A stretch of DNA of 64,000 nt from Pseudomonas sp. CCC3.1. Lineage in GTDB: Bacteria; Pseudomonadota; Gammaproteobacteria; Pseudomonadales; Pseudomonadaceae. This document shows positions 25,112 to 32,835 of this stretch, piece after piece; the stretch's first letter is position 1, and the number at the start of each line of letters is the position of its first letter. The stretch is from contig NZ_CP133778.1 in the NCBI RefSeq assembly GCF_034347405.1, positions 4,966,501 to 5,030,500 of the forward strand, written 5' to 3'. The translations under genes were made by a program, and so were the position numbers. A model generated the notes under the pieces. The model did no database searches. It was not told the DNA's origin and worked only from the letters and a program-made list of their open reading frames with translations.

Positions 25112-26626
25112 ATGAAAACCGCCCACCAACTCGCTGGTTGCGCACTGCTGATTATTTGCTTGCCTGCCGCGGCCAAAAACTTCGACCAAGGCGTAGTCGA
25201 CCATGCACCCCCTCTGGTTTTGAACAACAGTCAGGGCCAGAACAATCACTGGTCAGGCATTGGCCTGTTTACCGCCAAGCACACCTGCAATGCCAGCCTC
25301 ATTGATACCCGCGCCTATGAGCGTGACGGACCAGGGTACGTGCTGACCAGCGGCCACTGCTTCGAGTTTCCCCACCAGCAACTCATCAATACCGACACCG
25401 AAGTAAACGTGGCCATCCGCTTCAACAACTTTCAAGACACCCCACAGAACCAGGCCGTCTACACAATAAAAAGGGTCAATTGGCAAAGCCTGCAAGGTAC
25501 CAATCTGGCCATAGCGGAGCTGGATGCACCGCTGTCCCGACTTATCGCAAATGGCATTCACCCTCTGACAGTTGGCCCCGCCCCCCAAACCTCTATCAGC
25601 GGCCTGCTGGTTGGAGCGTCGTCCCCTCGGGTAAACGCGCTGGCCATCAGGTCTTGCCTGTTGCAACCCAGCGCCGATACCGTTGCCCACCCTGCGGTGT
25701 GGCGCAATGCACTGAAAAGCCAATGCAACCTCACAACAAGCACGCTCTCCGGGAGCCCGATGCTGGATCGCGATTCAAACACCATCATCGCCGTGCTGGG
25801 CGCCATCCCCCTTCGCCAGAATGCCCGCAACCGATGCGATCAAAGCGCCCCTTGTGAAACCAGCGACGGCATCGCTCAAGCACAGCAACTCAACACGCAG
25901 TACTCGCACACAGTAGAAAACCTCAGTAACTGCTGGAAAAATGGCGTGCTGAACAATGACCCCGACTATTGCTCGCTTTATCCGGCAACGATCACCACGC
26001 TGTCTGCCCCGAAGCCTGTGCAGCATTATTTGCCCGCACTGTCGGGGGATGAACATCCCGCCATTTTCCCCACCTGGGATGTGAAATTTTCAATATCCAC
26101 ACCCTTTTACCGCTACAAAGTTGTCGACCGCTCAGAGAGCTGCCAAAACCCTGCCGACTACAGCACTGCCTTAACCAGCAGGAACGCCCATGTCACTGCG
26201 CCCGTCGGCGCTAAAGCGGGTATCAGCATGCTCTGTTTACTCGGCGTATCCAGCGAAAACCAAGGGCCGTTATGGGGGGATTTGTCGAATGTGCGGATGC
26301 TGGCCGTCAACCTGGTGGAACAAGGAGATGCGTGGATGCCTGCTATAAGTGCAACAGGTTTTGGGTTTGAGCGCCCCCATTGGACCGAACTGACGCTGGT
26401 GCGCGACGCTCACTTTAATACGCGCTACTTCGTCAAATCAGGCCCGCCCGCCTCTACCGAGTGTGAAGCGCACGAGGGGTATAGCCCCATTGCTGACGAG
26501 GCGTTTGAAAAGGACACCTTCAAAATAGTGCGCCAAGCACAGACCACTCGGCACTGCCTATACAGCCACAACATCCGAAACGATCAATCCGCTGTTGTGA
26601 GCTATCAGATGAACATGCAGCCATAA
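25112..26626 (+). CDS. secreted degenerate trypsin-like (S1) protein
   Basis: 504 aa. MKTAHQLAGCALLIICLPAAA is a signal peptide. Residues 45-230 show an S1 protease layout: TCNASLI with the first-disulfide Cys59, YVLTSGHC with the catalytic His82, NLAIAELD where the catalytic Asp is normally in DIAL but Asn131 is found, and STLSGSPML with the nucleophile-position Ser213 but no preceding Asp of GDSGGP. The C-terminal 270 residues are cysteine-rich and unrecognised. It may be an inactive or altered protease. AGG precedes the ATG. Separate from the envC operon by 85 nt. Confidence 0.7.
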   Translation: MKTAHQLAGCALLIICLPAAAKNFDQGVVDHAPPLVLNNSQGQNNHWSGIGLFTAKHTCNASLIDTRAYERDGPGYVLTSGHCFEFPHQQLINTDTEVNVAIRFNNFQDTPQNQAVYTIKRVNWQSLQGTNLAIAELDAPLSRLIANGIHPLTVGPAPQTSISGLLVGASSPRVNALAIRSCLLQPSADTVAHPAVWRNALKSQCNLTTSTLSGSPMLDRDSNTIIAVLGAIPLRQNARNRCDQSAPCETSDGIAQAQQLNTQYSHTVENLSNCWKNGVLNNDPDYCSLYPATITTLSAPKPVQHYLPALSGDEHPAIFPTWDVKFSISTPFYRYKVVDRSESCQNPADYSTALTSRNAHVTAPVGAKAGISMLCLLGVSSENQGPLWGDLSNVRMLAVNLVEQGDAWMPAISATGFGFERPHWTELTLVRDAHFNTRYFVKSGPPASTECEAHEGYSPIADEAFEKDTFKIVRQAQTTRHCLYSHNIRNDQSAVVSYQMNMQP

Positions 26627-26641
26627 CGCTGAAGAGGTAGC

Positions 26642-26696
26642 AAAGCTGCGATCTTTTGATCTCTTCAATCAGCAGCATTCAAAAGATCGCAGCTGC
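26642..26696. repeat. inverted repeat after the S1-like gene
   Basis: GCTGCGATCTTTTGA and TCAAAAGATCGCAGCT form 14-15-nt arms around a 24-nt centre. The GCGATCTTTTGA core resembles the interior of the CTGTAGGAGCGAGC REP family. It lies between convergent genes. Confidence 0.7.
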
Positions 26697-26717
26697 CAGA
26701 AGCACCTACGAGATGAT

Positions 26718-27482
26718 TCAACGAATCGAGAGGTATTTCGCCTGAATCATCTCGACTACGCCTTCTGCCCGCAGTTCATCCAGCGCCACCTGCAACTTGC
26801 TCACCACCTCATCCGGCACTTCCTTATTCAATGCCAGATACAACTCGGCCTGATTAAAGCGCAGCACCGTCTTGAACCCTGAAATACCCACCTGACGCGC
26901 CAGAAATCGACCGGCCGGATCACCTGTAGCCCAGAGATCAATTTGCCCGGCCTGTAGCTTTCTGGCGTTGTCCTGATCGCGCAAAACGATAACGGGCTTG
27001 AACCCTTGCTTCTCCAACGACTGGGCAATCACGTCACTTTTATAAGCGCCGATCCGGTATTTTCCTGCCTGCTCAAGAGAGGTCAGTTCAATCGGGCTAT
27101 CTGCCCGGGCCAGCAAGACCCAGTCATCCGGACCAATTGGGCCGACCCATTTAAACAGCGCTTCACGCTCAGGCACGCGTGCCGTGACAAAAACACCGTA
27201 ATCTGGGTTTGCCAAAGCGAGGTTATAAATACGCTCCCATGGAAAGCGCAGGGTCATGCTGTAGGGGATACCGGCACGCTTGAAGGTTTCACGCAGCACT
27301 TCGACGGCAATGCCTTCGAGATTCTGGTTTTGCGCGAAGTTTTTCCCATTAATGGCCATGTTGTAAGGCGGGAAATTTTCAGTCAGCAGCACCAGGGGAG
27401 TCCGAGGGGCTTGCGCCGAATAAGTGGAACTCGCCAGCCACATCGTGCAACCGGCAAGACCGAGCAGAAAACGTTTAAACAT
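26718..27482 (-). CDS. periplasmic solute-binding protein, SBP_bac_3-like
   Basis: 254 aa. MFKRFLLGLAGCTMWLASSTYSA is a signal peptide (possible Cys12 in the hydrophobic part, not a lipobox). The mature part follows the amino-acid-binding SBP3 pattern: LTENFPPYNM, EGIAVEVLRETFKRAG, YRIGAYKSDVIAQSLE, LDLWATGDPAGRFL-type lobe. No permease or ATPase is adjacent, so it could act as an orphan binding protein or a sensor-like protein. It is the last gene of the his run, 72 nt after hisF. The ligand is unknown. Confidence 0.85.
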   Translation of the reverse strand: MFKRFLLGLAGCTMWLASSTYSAQAPRTPLVLLTENFPPYNMAINGKNFAQNQNLEGIAVEVLRETFKRAGIPYSMTLRFPWERIYNLALANPDYGVFVTARVPEREALFKWVGPIGPDDWVLLARADSPIELTSLEQAGKYRIGAYKSDVIAQSLEKQGFKPVIVLRDQDNARKLQAGQIDLWATGDPAGRFLARQVGISGFKTVLRFNQAELYLALNKEVPDEVVSKLQVALDELRAEGVVEMIQAKYLSIR

Positions 27483-27554
27483 GACAGACAATCCAAATCC
27501 ATGGCGTGCCCAAGAGTGACGCGGGCACACCATGGTGTCTAGTAGCCTTTGTGT

Positions 27555-28325
27555 TTAACGCACCACGATCCCGCGCTCAGCCATATAGGCTTTGGCTTGC
27601 GGCACGGTGTATTCACCAAAGTGAAAAATGCTCGCCGCCAACACGGCACTGGCGTGACCTTCCAAAATGCCATCCGCCAAGTGCTGCAAGTTGCCGACAC
27701 CACCCGAGGCGATCACCGGAATGCCCAACGCATCGCTGATTGCACGGGTCACGCCCAGATCAAAGCCGCTTTTCATGCCGTCCTGATCCATGCTGGTCAG
27801 CAAGATTTCACCCGCGCCCAAGCCTTCCATCTTCATCGCCCACTCAACGGCGTCGAGTCCGGTTGGCTTGCGCCCGCCGTGGGTGAAGATCTCCCAGCGC
27901 GGGGTTTCGCCCGGCAAGGAGACTTTCTTGGCATCAATGGCGACCACAATGCACTGCGAGCCGAAATGCTGCGCAGCCTCACCGACAAACTCCGGGTTAA
28001 ACACCGCAGCAGTGTTGATCGAAACCTTGTCGGCACCCGCGTTGAGCAGGTTGCGGATGTCTTGAATACAGCGCACGCCACCGCCCACGGTCAGCGGGAT
28101 AAACACCTGGCTGGCCATGCGTTCAACGGTATGCAGCGTGGTGTCGCGGCCATCGACGCTGGCAGTGATGTCGAGAAAGGTAATCTCGTCAGCCCCTTGC
28201 TCGTCATAGCGACGGGCGATTTCTACCGGGTCGCCCGCGTCGCGGATGTTCTCGAACTTGACGCCCTTCACGACCCGGCCGTTATCCACGTCCAGGCAAG
28301 GGATGATGCGTTTGGCCAGCGCCAT
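27555..28325 (-). CDS. hisF: imidazole glycerol phosphate synthase cyclase subunit HisF
   Basis: 256 aa TIM barrel. It joins PRFAR with ammonia from HisH to give imidazole glycerol phosphate and AICAR. Catalytic Asp11 is in IPCLDVDNGR and Asp130 lies in the VVAIDAKK region. GGAG upstream supports the ATG at 28325. It is 10 nt after hisA; with hisB and hisH upstream it forms the second half of the histidine pathway. Confidence 0.98.
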   Translation of the reverse strand: MALAKRIIPCLDVDNGRVVKGVKFENIRDAGDPVEIARRYDEQGADEITFLDITASVDGRDTTLHTVERMASQVFIPLTVGGGVRCIQDIRNLLNAGADKVSINTAAVFNPEFVGEAAQHFGSQCIVVAIDAKKVSLPGETPRWEIFTHGGRKPTGLDAVEWAMKMEGLGAGEILLTSMDQDGMKSGFDLGVTRAISDALGIPVIASGGVGNLQHLADGILEGHASAVLAASIFHFGEYTVPQAKAYMAERGIVVR

Positions 28326-28335
28326 GCGGTTCTCC

Positions 28336-29073
28336 TCAGGCCTTGTAGCTGTCGCAGAAGGCCTGAGCCTCAGCCACATCCAGGGTGCCTTCATAGATCG
28401 CGCGGCCCGTAATCGCGCCCACGATGCCCGGCGCCTTGGCGTCCAGCAGGGACTTGATGTCGCCCAAGTTGTGGATGCCGCCCGAAGCGATCACCGGGAT
28501 GCTGGTCGCAGCAGCCAGCGCGGCGGTGAATTCCACGTTGCAGCCCTGCATCATGCCGTCTTTGGCGATGTCGGTATAAACGATGGCTGATACGCCGTCC
28601 GCTTCAAAACGTTTGGCCAGATCGATGACCTGTACGGTGCTGATTTCAGCCCAGCCGTCAGTGGCCACGAAACCATCCTGTGCATCCATGCCGACAATGA
28701 TTTTGCCGGGGAAGGCACGGCACGCTTCTGCCACGAACTCAGGGTTCTTGACCGCTTTGGTGCCCAAAATCACGTAGCTCACGCCCGCTTTGACGTAATG
28801 CTCGATGGTTTGGAGCGAGCGAATGCCGCCGCCGATCTGGATCGGCAAATGCGGGTAGCGCTTGGCAATGGCCGTGACCACGTCGCCATTGACCGGCTGG
28901 CCTTCAAAGGCGCCGTTCAGGTCAACCAGGTGCAGACGGCGGCAACCACCTTCTACCCATTTGGCAGCCATGCTCACCGGGTCGTCGGAGAACACCGTGG
29001 AATCTTCCATGCGGCCCTGGCGCAGACGTACACAGGCACCGTCTTTAAGATCGATAGCGGGAATAATCAGCAT
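28336..29073 (-). CDS. hisA: phosphoribosylformimino-5-aminoimidazole carboxamide ribotide isomerase HisA
   Basis: 245 aa TIM barrel performing the Amadori isomerisation of ProFAR to PRFAR. Catalytic Asp8 lies in IPAIDLKDG and the second Asp in IIVGMDAQDG. The phosphate loops GGGIRS and SGGIHN are present. It is separated from hisF by 10 nt and from the DUF2164 gene by 40 nt. Confidence 0.98.
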   Translation of the reverse strand: MLIIPAIDLKDGACVRLRQGRMEDSTVFSDDPVSMAAKWVEGGCRRLHLVDLNGAFEGQPVNGDVVTAIAKRYPHLPIQIGGGIRSLQTIEHYVKAGVSYVILGTKAVKNPEFVAEACRAFPGKIIVGMDAQDGFVATDGWAEISTVQVIDLAKRFEADGVSAIVYTDIAKDGMMQGCNVEFTAALAAATSIPVIASGGIHNLGDIKSLLDAKAPGIVGAITGRAIYEGTLDVAEAQAFCDSYKA

Positions 29074-29112
29074 CTGGCAAACCTTAAAATTCGGGAGTCG
29101 AAGACTCGGAAA

Positions 29113-29370
29113 TCAGTTTTTTTCAAGCGCCCACACATCGCTCTCGATGCTTTCGAACCTCTCTTTGAGGTGCGCCTGCACATCGAAAATCGCGCGATTG
29201 TAGTAATGCGGCGCAATTTCGCGGGTGAACAACTCAAGGATTTCAGCCGCCTCGAACGAACCCAGGTCCAGTTCGAAACGGTCTTGCATAAAGCGTTTGA
29301 TCTTGCTGTTGGCCTCGTTCTCTTGCTCGGGGGTAAGCGTGAGAATCGGCGGCTTTTTACGGGGCGCCAT
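29113..29370 (-). CDS. DUF2164 family protein
   Basis: 85 aa. LTPEQENEANSKIKRFMQDRFELDLGSFEAAEILELF matches the DUF2164 pattern (helical, with DLGxFEAxxLLDFF). Function unknown. Its ATG at 29370 overlaps the last base of the hisH stop, so it is translationally coupled inside the his operon, a common Pseudomonas arrangement. Confidence 0.88.
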   Translation of the reverse strand: MAPRKKPPILTLTPEQENEANSKIKRFMQDRFELDLGSFEAAEILELFTREIAPHYYNRAIFDVQAHLKERFESIESDVWALEKN

Positions 29371-30008
29371 TACCAGCGCCCGTCCCAAGCCACGAAGTTT
29401 TCCAGCAACTGCAAGCCGTGGGTATGGCTCTTCTCAGGGTGAAACTGCACCGCAAAACGCGACCCTTCGGCCAGCGCTGCCGCGAAGTCGACGCCGTAAT
29501 GCCCGCCCCCCACCACTTGGCGGGGGTTGCCCGCCGCGATGTAGTAGCTGTGCACAAAGTAGAAGCGTGCCAGGTCAGGGATGCTGTGCCACAGCGGGTG
29601 ATCGACCTTCTGCTGCACTTCGTTCCAGCCCATGTGCGGCACTTTCAGGTGCTCGCCGTCTTCATGCAGGTCTTTGCCGAAAAACTTCACTTGGCCTGGG
29701 AACAGACCGATGCAATCAACGCCGCCGTTCTCTTCACTGCTGTCGAGCAAGGCTTGCATGCCGACGCAGATCCCGAGGAACGGGCGATCCTGGCTGACTT
29801 CACGCACCAGCGAGTCAAACCCCAAACGCCGGATCTCAGCCATGCAATCGCGAATCGCGCCAACACCCGGGAACACCACGCGGTCGGCTTCGCGAATCAC
29901 GCTGGCATCGCTGGTGATCAACACCCGACCGCCGCCAACGTGTTCCAGCGCCTTGGCCACCGAGTGCAAGTTACCCATGCCGTAGTCGATAACCGCCACT
30001 GTCTGCAT
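29370..30008 (-). CDS. hisH: imidazole glycerol phosphate synthase glutaminase subunit HisH
   Basis: 212 aa class I glutamine amidotransferase. The nucleophile Cys81 is in LGICVGMQALL, and the His-Glu pair appears near the C-terminus in FHPEKSH. It supplies ammonia to HisF. The start overlaps the last base of the hisB stop (TGATG), and the stop overlaps the DUF2164 start. Confidence 0.97.
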   Translation of the reverse strand: MQTVAVIDYGMGNLHSVAKALEHVGGGRVLITSDASVIREADRVVFPGVGAIRDCMAEIRRLGFDSLVREVSQDRPFLGICVGMQALLDSSEENGGVDCIGLFPGQVKFFGKDLHEDGEHLKVPHMGWNEVQQKVDHPLWHSIPDLARFYFVHSYYIAAGNPRQVVGGGHYGVDFAAALAEGSRFAVQFHPEKSHTHGLQLLENFVAWDGRW

Positions 30009-30601
30009 CAGAGCACGCCCTTGGTCGATGGCATTTGCCCTGCCATGCGCTCATCGAGCGTGATCGCCATGCGCAGCGCGCGGCCGAACGCCTTGAACAC
30101 GGTTTCGATCTGGTGGTGGGTGTTGGTGCCACGCAGGTTGTCGATGTGCAGCGTCACGTTGGCGTGGTTCACGAAGCCCTGAAAGAACTCCTGAAACAGA
30201 TCAACGTCGAAGCCGCCGACAGTCGCGCGGGTATACGGAATGTGCATTTGCAGGCCTGGACGGCCAGAGAAATCGATCACTACGCGCGACAGCGCTTCAT
30301 CCAGCGGGACATAAGCGTGCCCGTAACGGGTCATGCCTTTTTTATCGCCGACCGCTTGGTTGAAGGCTTTACCGAGGGTAATGCCCACGTCCTCGACGGT
30401 ATGGTGATCGTCGATATGCAGGTCGCCTTTGCACTCGATGTCCAGGTCGATCAGCCCGTGTCGAGCGATCTGGTCGAGCATGTGCTCAAGAAAAGGCACT
30501 CCGATATCAAATCGGGCCTTACCGGTACCATCCAAGTTGATCGAGGCTTTGATCTGGGTTTCCAGAGTATCGCGCTCGACTGACGCCTTACGTTCGGCCA
30601 T
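30008..30601 (-). CDS. hisB: imidazoleglycerol-phosphate dehydratase HisB
   Basis: 197 aa manganese enzyme that dehydrates imidazole glycerol phosphate. Metal-binding motifs are EHMLDQIARHG and DDHHTVEDVGITLG in the first half-repeat and a matching pattern (HIPYTRATVGG .. HHQIE) in the second. This is the monofunctional form without the phosphatase domain. First gene of the hisB-hisH-DUF2164-hisA-hisF run; an in-frame GTG one codon before the ATG is ignored. The promoter should lie in 30602-30714. Confidence 0.97.
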   Translation of the reverse strand: MAERKASVERDTLETQIKASINLDGTGKARFDIGVPFLEHMLDQIARHGLIDLDIECKGDLHIDDHHTVEDVGITLGKAFNQAVGDKKGMTRYGHAYVPLDEALSRVVIDFSGRPGLQMHIPYTRATVGGFDVDLFQEFFQGFVNHANVTLHIDNLRGTNTHHQIETVFKAFGRALRMAITLDERMAGQMPSTKGVL

Positions 30602-30714
30602 CACCAGCTCCGCAAAATCATTGGGCGAAAAAGGTGGCCATTATAGGCACGGGTCAGGCAAACAGAAACATGGCGGGTGATAAGACTGACGTAATGCGTC
30701 CAAGACACACGACT

Positions 30715-30865
30715 GCGTAGCAGCTGCCGAGCTCCGCGAGGCTGCGTCCGATTGCGAAGCAATCGTAAAACCTGAGATCACGGTCAATATGAAACACCGC
30801 GCTGTCTGGTTTTACGACGGCTTTGCCGCCGGACGCAGCCTCGCGTAGCTCGACAGCTGCTACGC
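30715..30865. repeat. large inverted repeat (REP/MITE-like) between the OFA transporter gene and hisB
   Basis: About 150 bp. Outer arms are GCGTAGCAGCTG and CAGCTGCTACGC; inner arms CGAGGCTGCGTCCG and CGGACGCAGCCTCG are perfect. AT-rich centre. It may separate transcription of the transporter from hisB. Confidence 0.85.
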
Positions 30866-30879
30866 AAACGCTTTACGAC

Positions 30880-32541
30880 TTAATGAAACAACACCGCCGT
30901 TTTCTGCACGGTCACCCACACGCCCCACAACAGGGGAATGCCCACTGCCAGCCAGGCGGCAATGACCAACGGCATGCTGCCCGACGCGGCCTTCCACTCC
31001 AGCGACGTTGTGGCATCGGTGCCTTTGTCATGCCCCAACGCCTGCTCGGCCGCGAGCTGCGCATCGGTCATGAAGTATTTGTCGGCCACCGGGCGCACCA
31101 GCAAGTTGCAGATAAAGCCCAGCACCAGCAGGCCCGCCAGGATGTACAACGTGATGTCGTACGCCGCCGCCCGAGGAACGCCGATGCTCAACTGATATTC
31201 ACGCAGATAGTTGACCAGCACCGGGCCCAACACGCCCGCCGCCGCCCATGCAGTCAACAGGCGACCATGAATCGCCCCAACCATTTGCGTGCCGAACAAG
31301 TCCGCCAAATAAGCCGGCACCGTGGCAAAACCGCCGCCGTACATCGACAAGATGATGCAAAACGCAGCCACAAACAGTGACACGTTGCCCAAATGGCCCA
31401 GGTTAGGAATCATCGCGTACAGCGCAAAACCCAGCGCGAAGAACACAAAGTAGGTGTTTTTACGCCCCAGATAGTCGGAGAACGACGCCCAGAAGAACCG
31501 CCCACCGATGTTGAACAAGCTCAACAAGCCTGTGAAGCCTGCGGCAATCGCGGCGATTTGCGCCAGTTGCGCAGCATCCAGCTGACTGAACGTCAGGCCG
31601 TTACCCAGCAATTTTCCCGCGAACACTTCCTGTAACAGCGGCGAAGCCATGCCCAAAATGCCGATACCGGCTGATACGTTCAGGCACAGCACCAGCCACA
31701 CCAGCGCAAACTGCGGGGTTTTCCAAGCCACGCTCACGTGCACATGGCGCTTGGTGATCATCGCGTTAGCGGCTTTGTTCGCTGGAGCAGTCCAGCCCTC
31801 AGGCTTCCAGCCGGTCGGTGGTACGCGGTACGACAACGCGCCGCCGATCATGAACACGAAGTAAATCGCCGCCATCGCCACGAAACTCTGCCACACGCCC
31901 ACGCCATCCGGCCCGGCAAAATGGTTCATCAGCGCCGCAGCCAACGGCGCGCCAACCATGGCCCCGCCACCGAAGCCCATGATCGCCATGCCGGTGGCCA
32001 TGCCGCGTTTGTCCGGAAACCATTTGATCAGCGTCGACACCGGCGAGATGTAACCCAAGCCCAGGCCGATCCCGCCAATCACCCCCGAGCCCAGCCACAT
32101 CAGCCAGATTTGGTGGGTATAAATGCCCAGCGCCGAAATCAGCAAACCGCCGCACCAGCACAGCGCCGACACCACACCGGCCTTGCGCGGCCCGGCATGC
32201 TCAAGCCAGCCGCCCCATACGGCTGCCGAGCAACCCAGAAAAATGAAGAACAGGGTGTAGATCCAGCCGAGCATCGAAATCGGCCAATCGCATTGCGACG
32301 AGAACACTTGCGCGATAAAACTCATGTCGGGTGCACAGGCAACAGGTGCGGTCACCCCCACCGCCTTGGACAGCGGCAGCCAGAACACGGAAAAACCGTA
32401 GGCCATGCCGATACACAAGTGAATGGCCAACGCAGCGGGCGGAACCAGCCAGCGATTGAAACCGGGTTTAGCGATGATGCGCTCTTTGGACAAGAACGCA
32501 GGCTGTGAGGCAAGGCTGCCCGCAGCGGTGCTGTTTGTCAT
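30880..32541 (-). CDS. OFA-family MFS transporter (oxalate/formate antiporter-like)
   Basis: 553 aa with about 12 transmembrane segments. N-terminal NRWLVPPAALAIHLCIGMAYGFSVF and GLGLGYISPVSTLIKWFPDKRGMATG are the oxalate/formate antiporter signature region. The C-terminal extension (about residues 500-530, charged, then a hydrophobic segment) makes it longer than typical OFA proteins and resembles E. coli YhjX, which responds to pyruvate. The substrate is therefore uncertain. The start at 32541 follows GGGGGAG; an ATG five codons upstream lies inside that Shine-Dalgarno sequence. Confidence 0.85.
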   Translation of the reverse strand: MTNSTAAGSLASQPAFLSKERIIAKPGFNRWLVPPAALAIHLCIGMAYGFSVFWLPLSKAVGVTAPVACAPDMSFIAQVFSSQCDWPISMLGWIYTLFFIFLGCSAAVWGGWLEHAGPRKAGVVSALCWCGGLLISALGIYTHQIWLMWLGSGVIGGIGLGLGYISPVSTLIKWFPDKRGMATGMAIMGFGGGAMVGAPLAAALMNHFAGPDGVGVWQSFVAMAAIYFVFMIGGALSYRVPPTGWKPEGWTAPANKAANAMITKRHVHVSVAWKTPQFALVWLVLCLNVSAGIGILGMASPLLQEVFAGKLLGNGLTFSQLDAAQLAQIAAIAAGFTGLLSLFNIGGRFFWASFSDYLGRKNTYFVFFALGFALYAMIPNLGHLGNVSLFVAAFCIILSMYGGGFATVPAYLADLFGTQMVGAIHGRLLTAWAAAGVLGPVLVNYLREYQLSIGVPRAAAYDITLYILAGLLVLGFICNLLVRPVADKYFMTDAQLAAEQALGHDKGTDATTSLEWKAASGSMPLVIAAWLAVGIPLLWGVWVTVQKTAVLFH

Positions 32542-32835
32542 GATTGTCTCCCCCATGGATGAAGTGATTTTCCAGACACGCTAAACCCCCGACCTTGACG
32601 CTTTGCAGCGCGAGTCATTTTGTTGGGTTCAGTTCATGGCGCGACAATGCGCCACCGAAGGTTTGGAAAACAGACGAAGATTACCATTTGAGCGTAGGAC
32701 AAAGCCCAATCTGACGCGGTGTTAAATAACCGAACTGATCCGCCGCGATCCACCGCCCAGTCGGTTGGCGCCTGGGGCTATACTCTGCGGCTAAATTTAA
32801 AACTTCCCTTCACACAGACTTACAAGGACTCGCCC

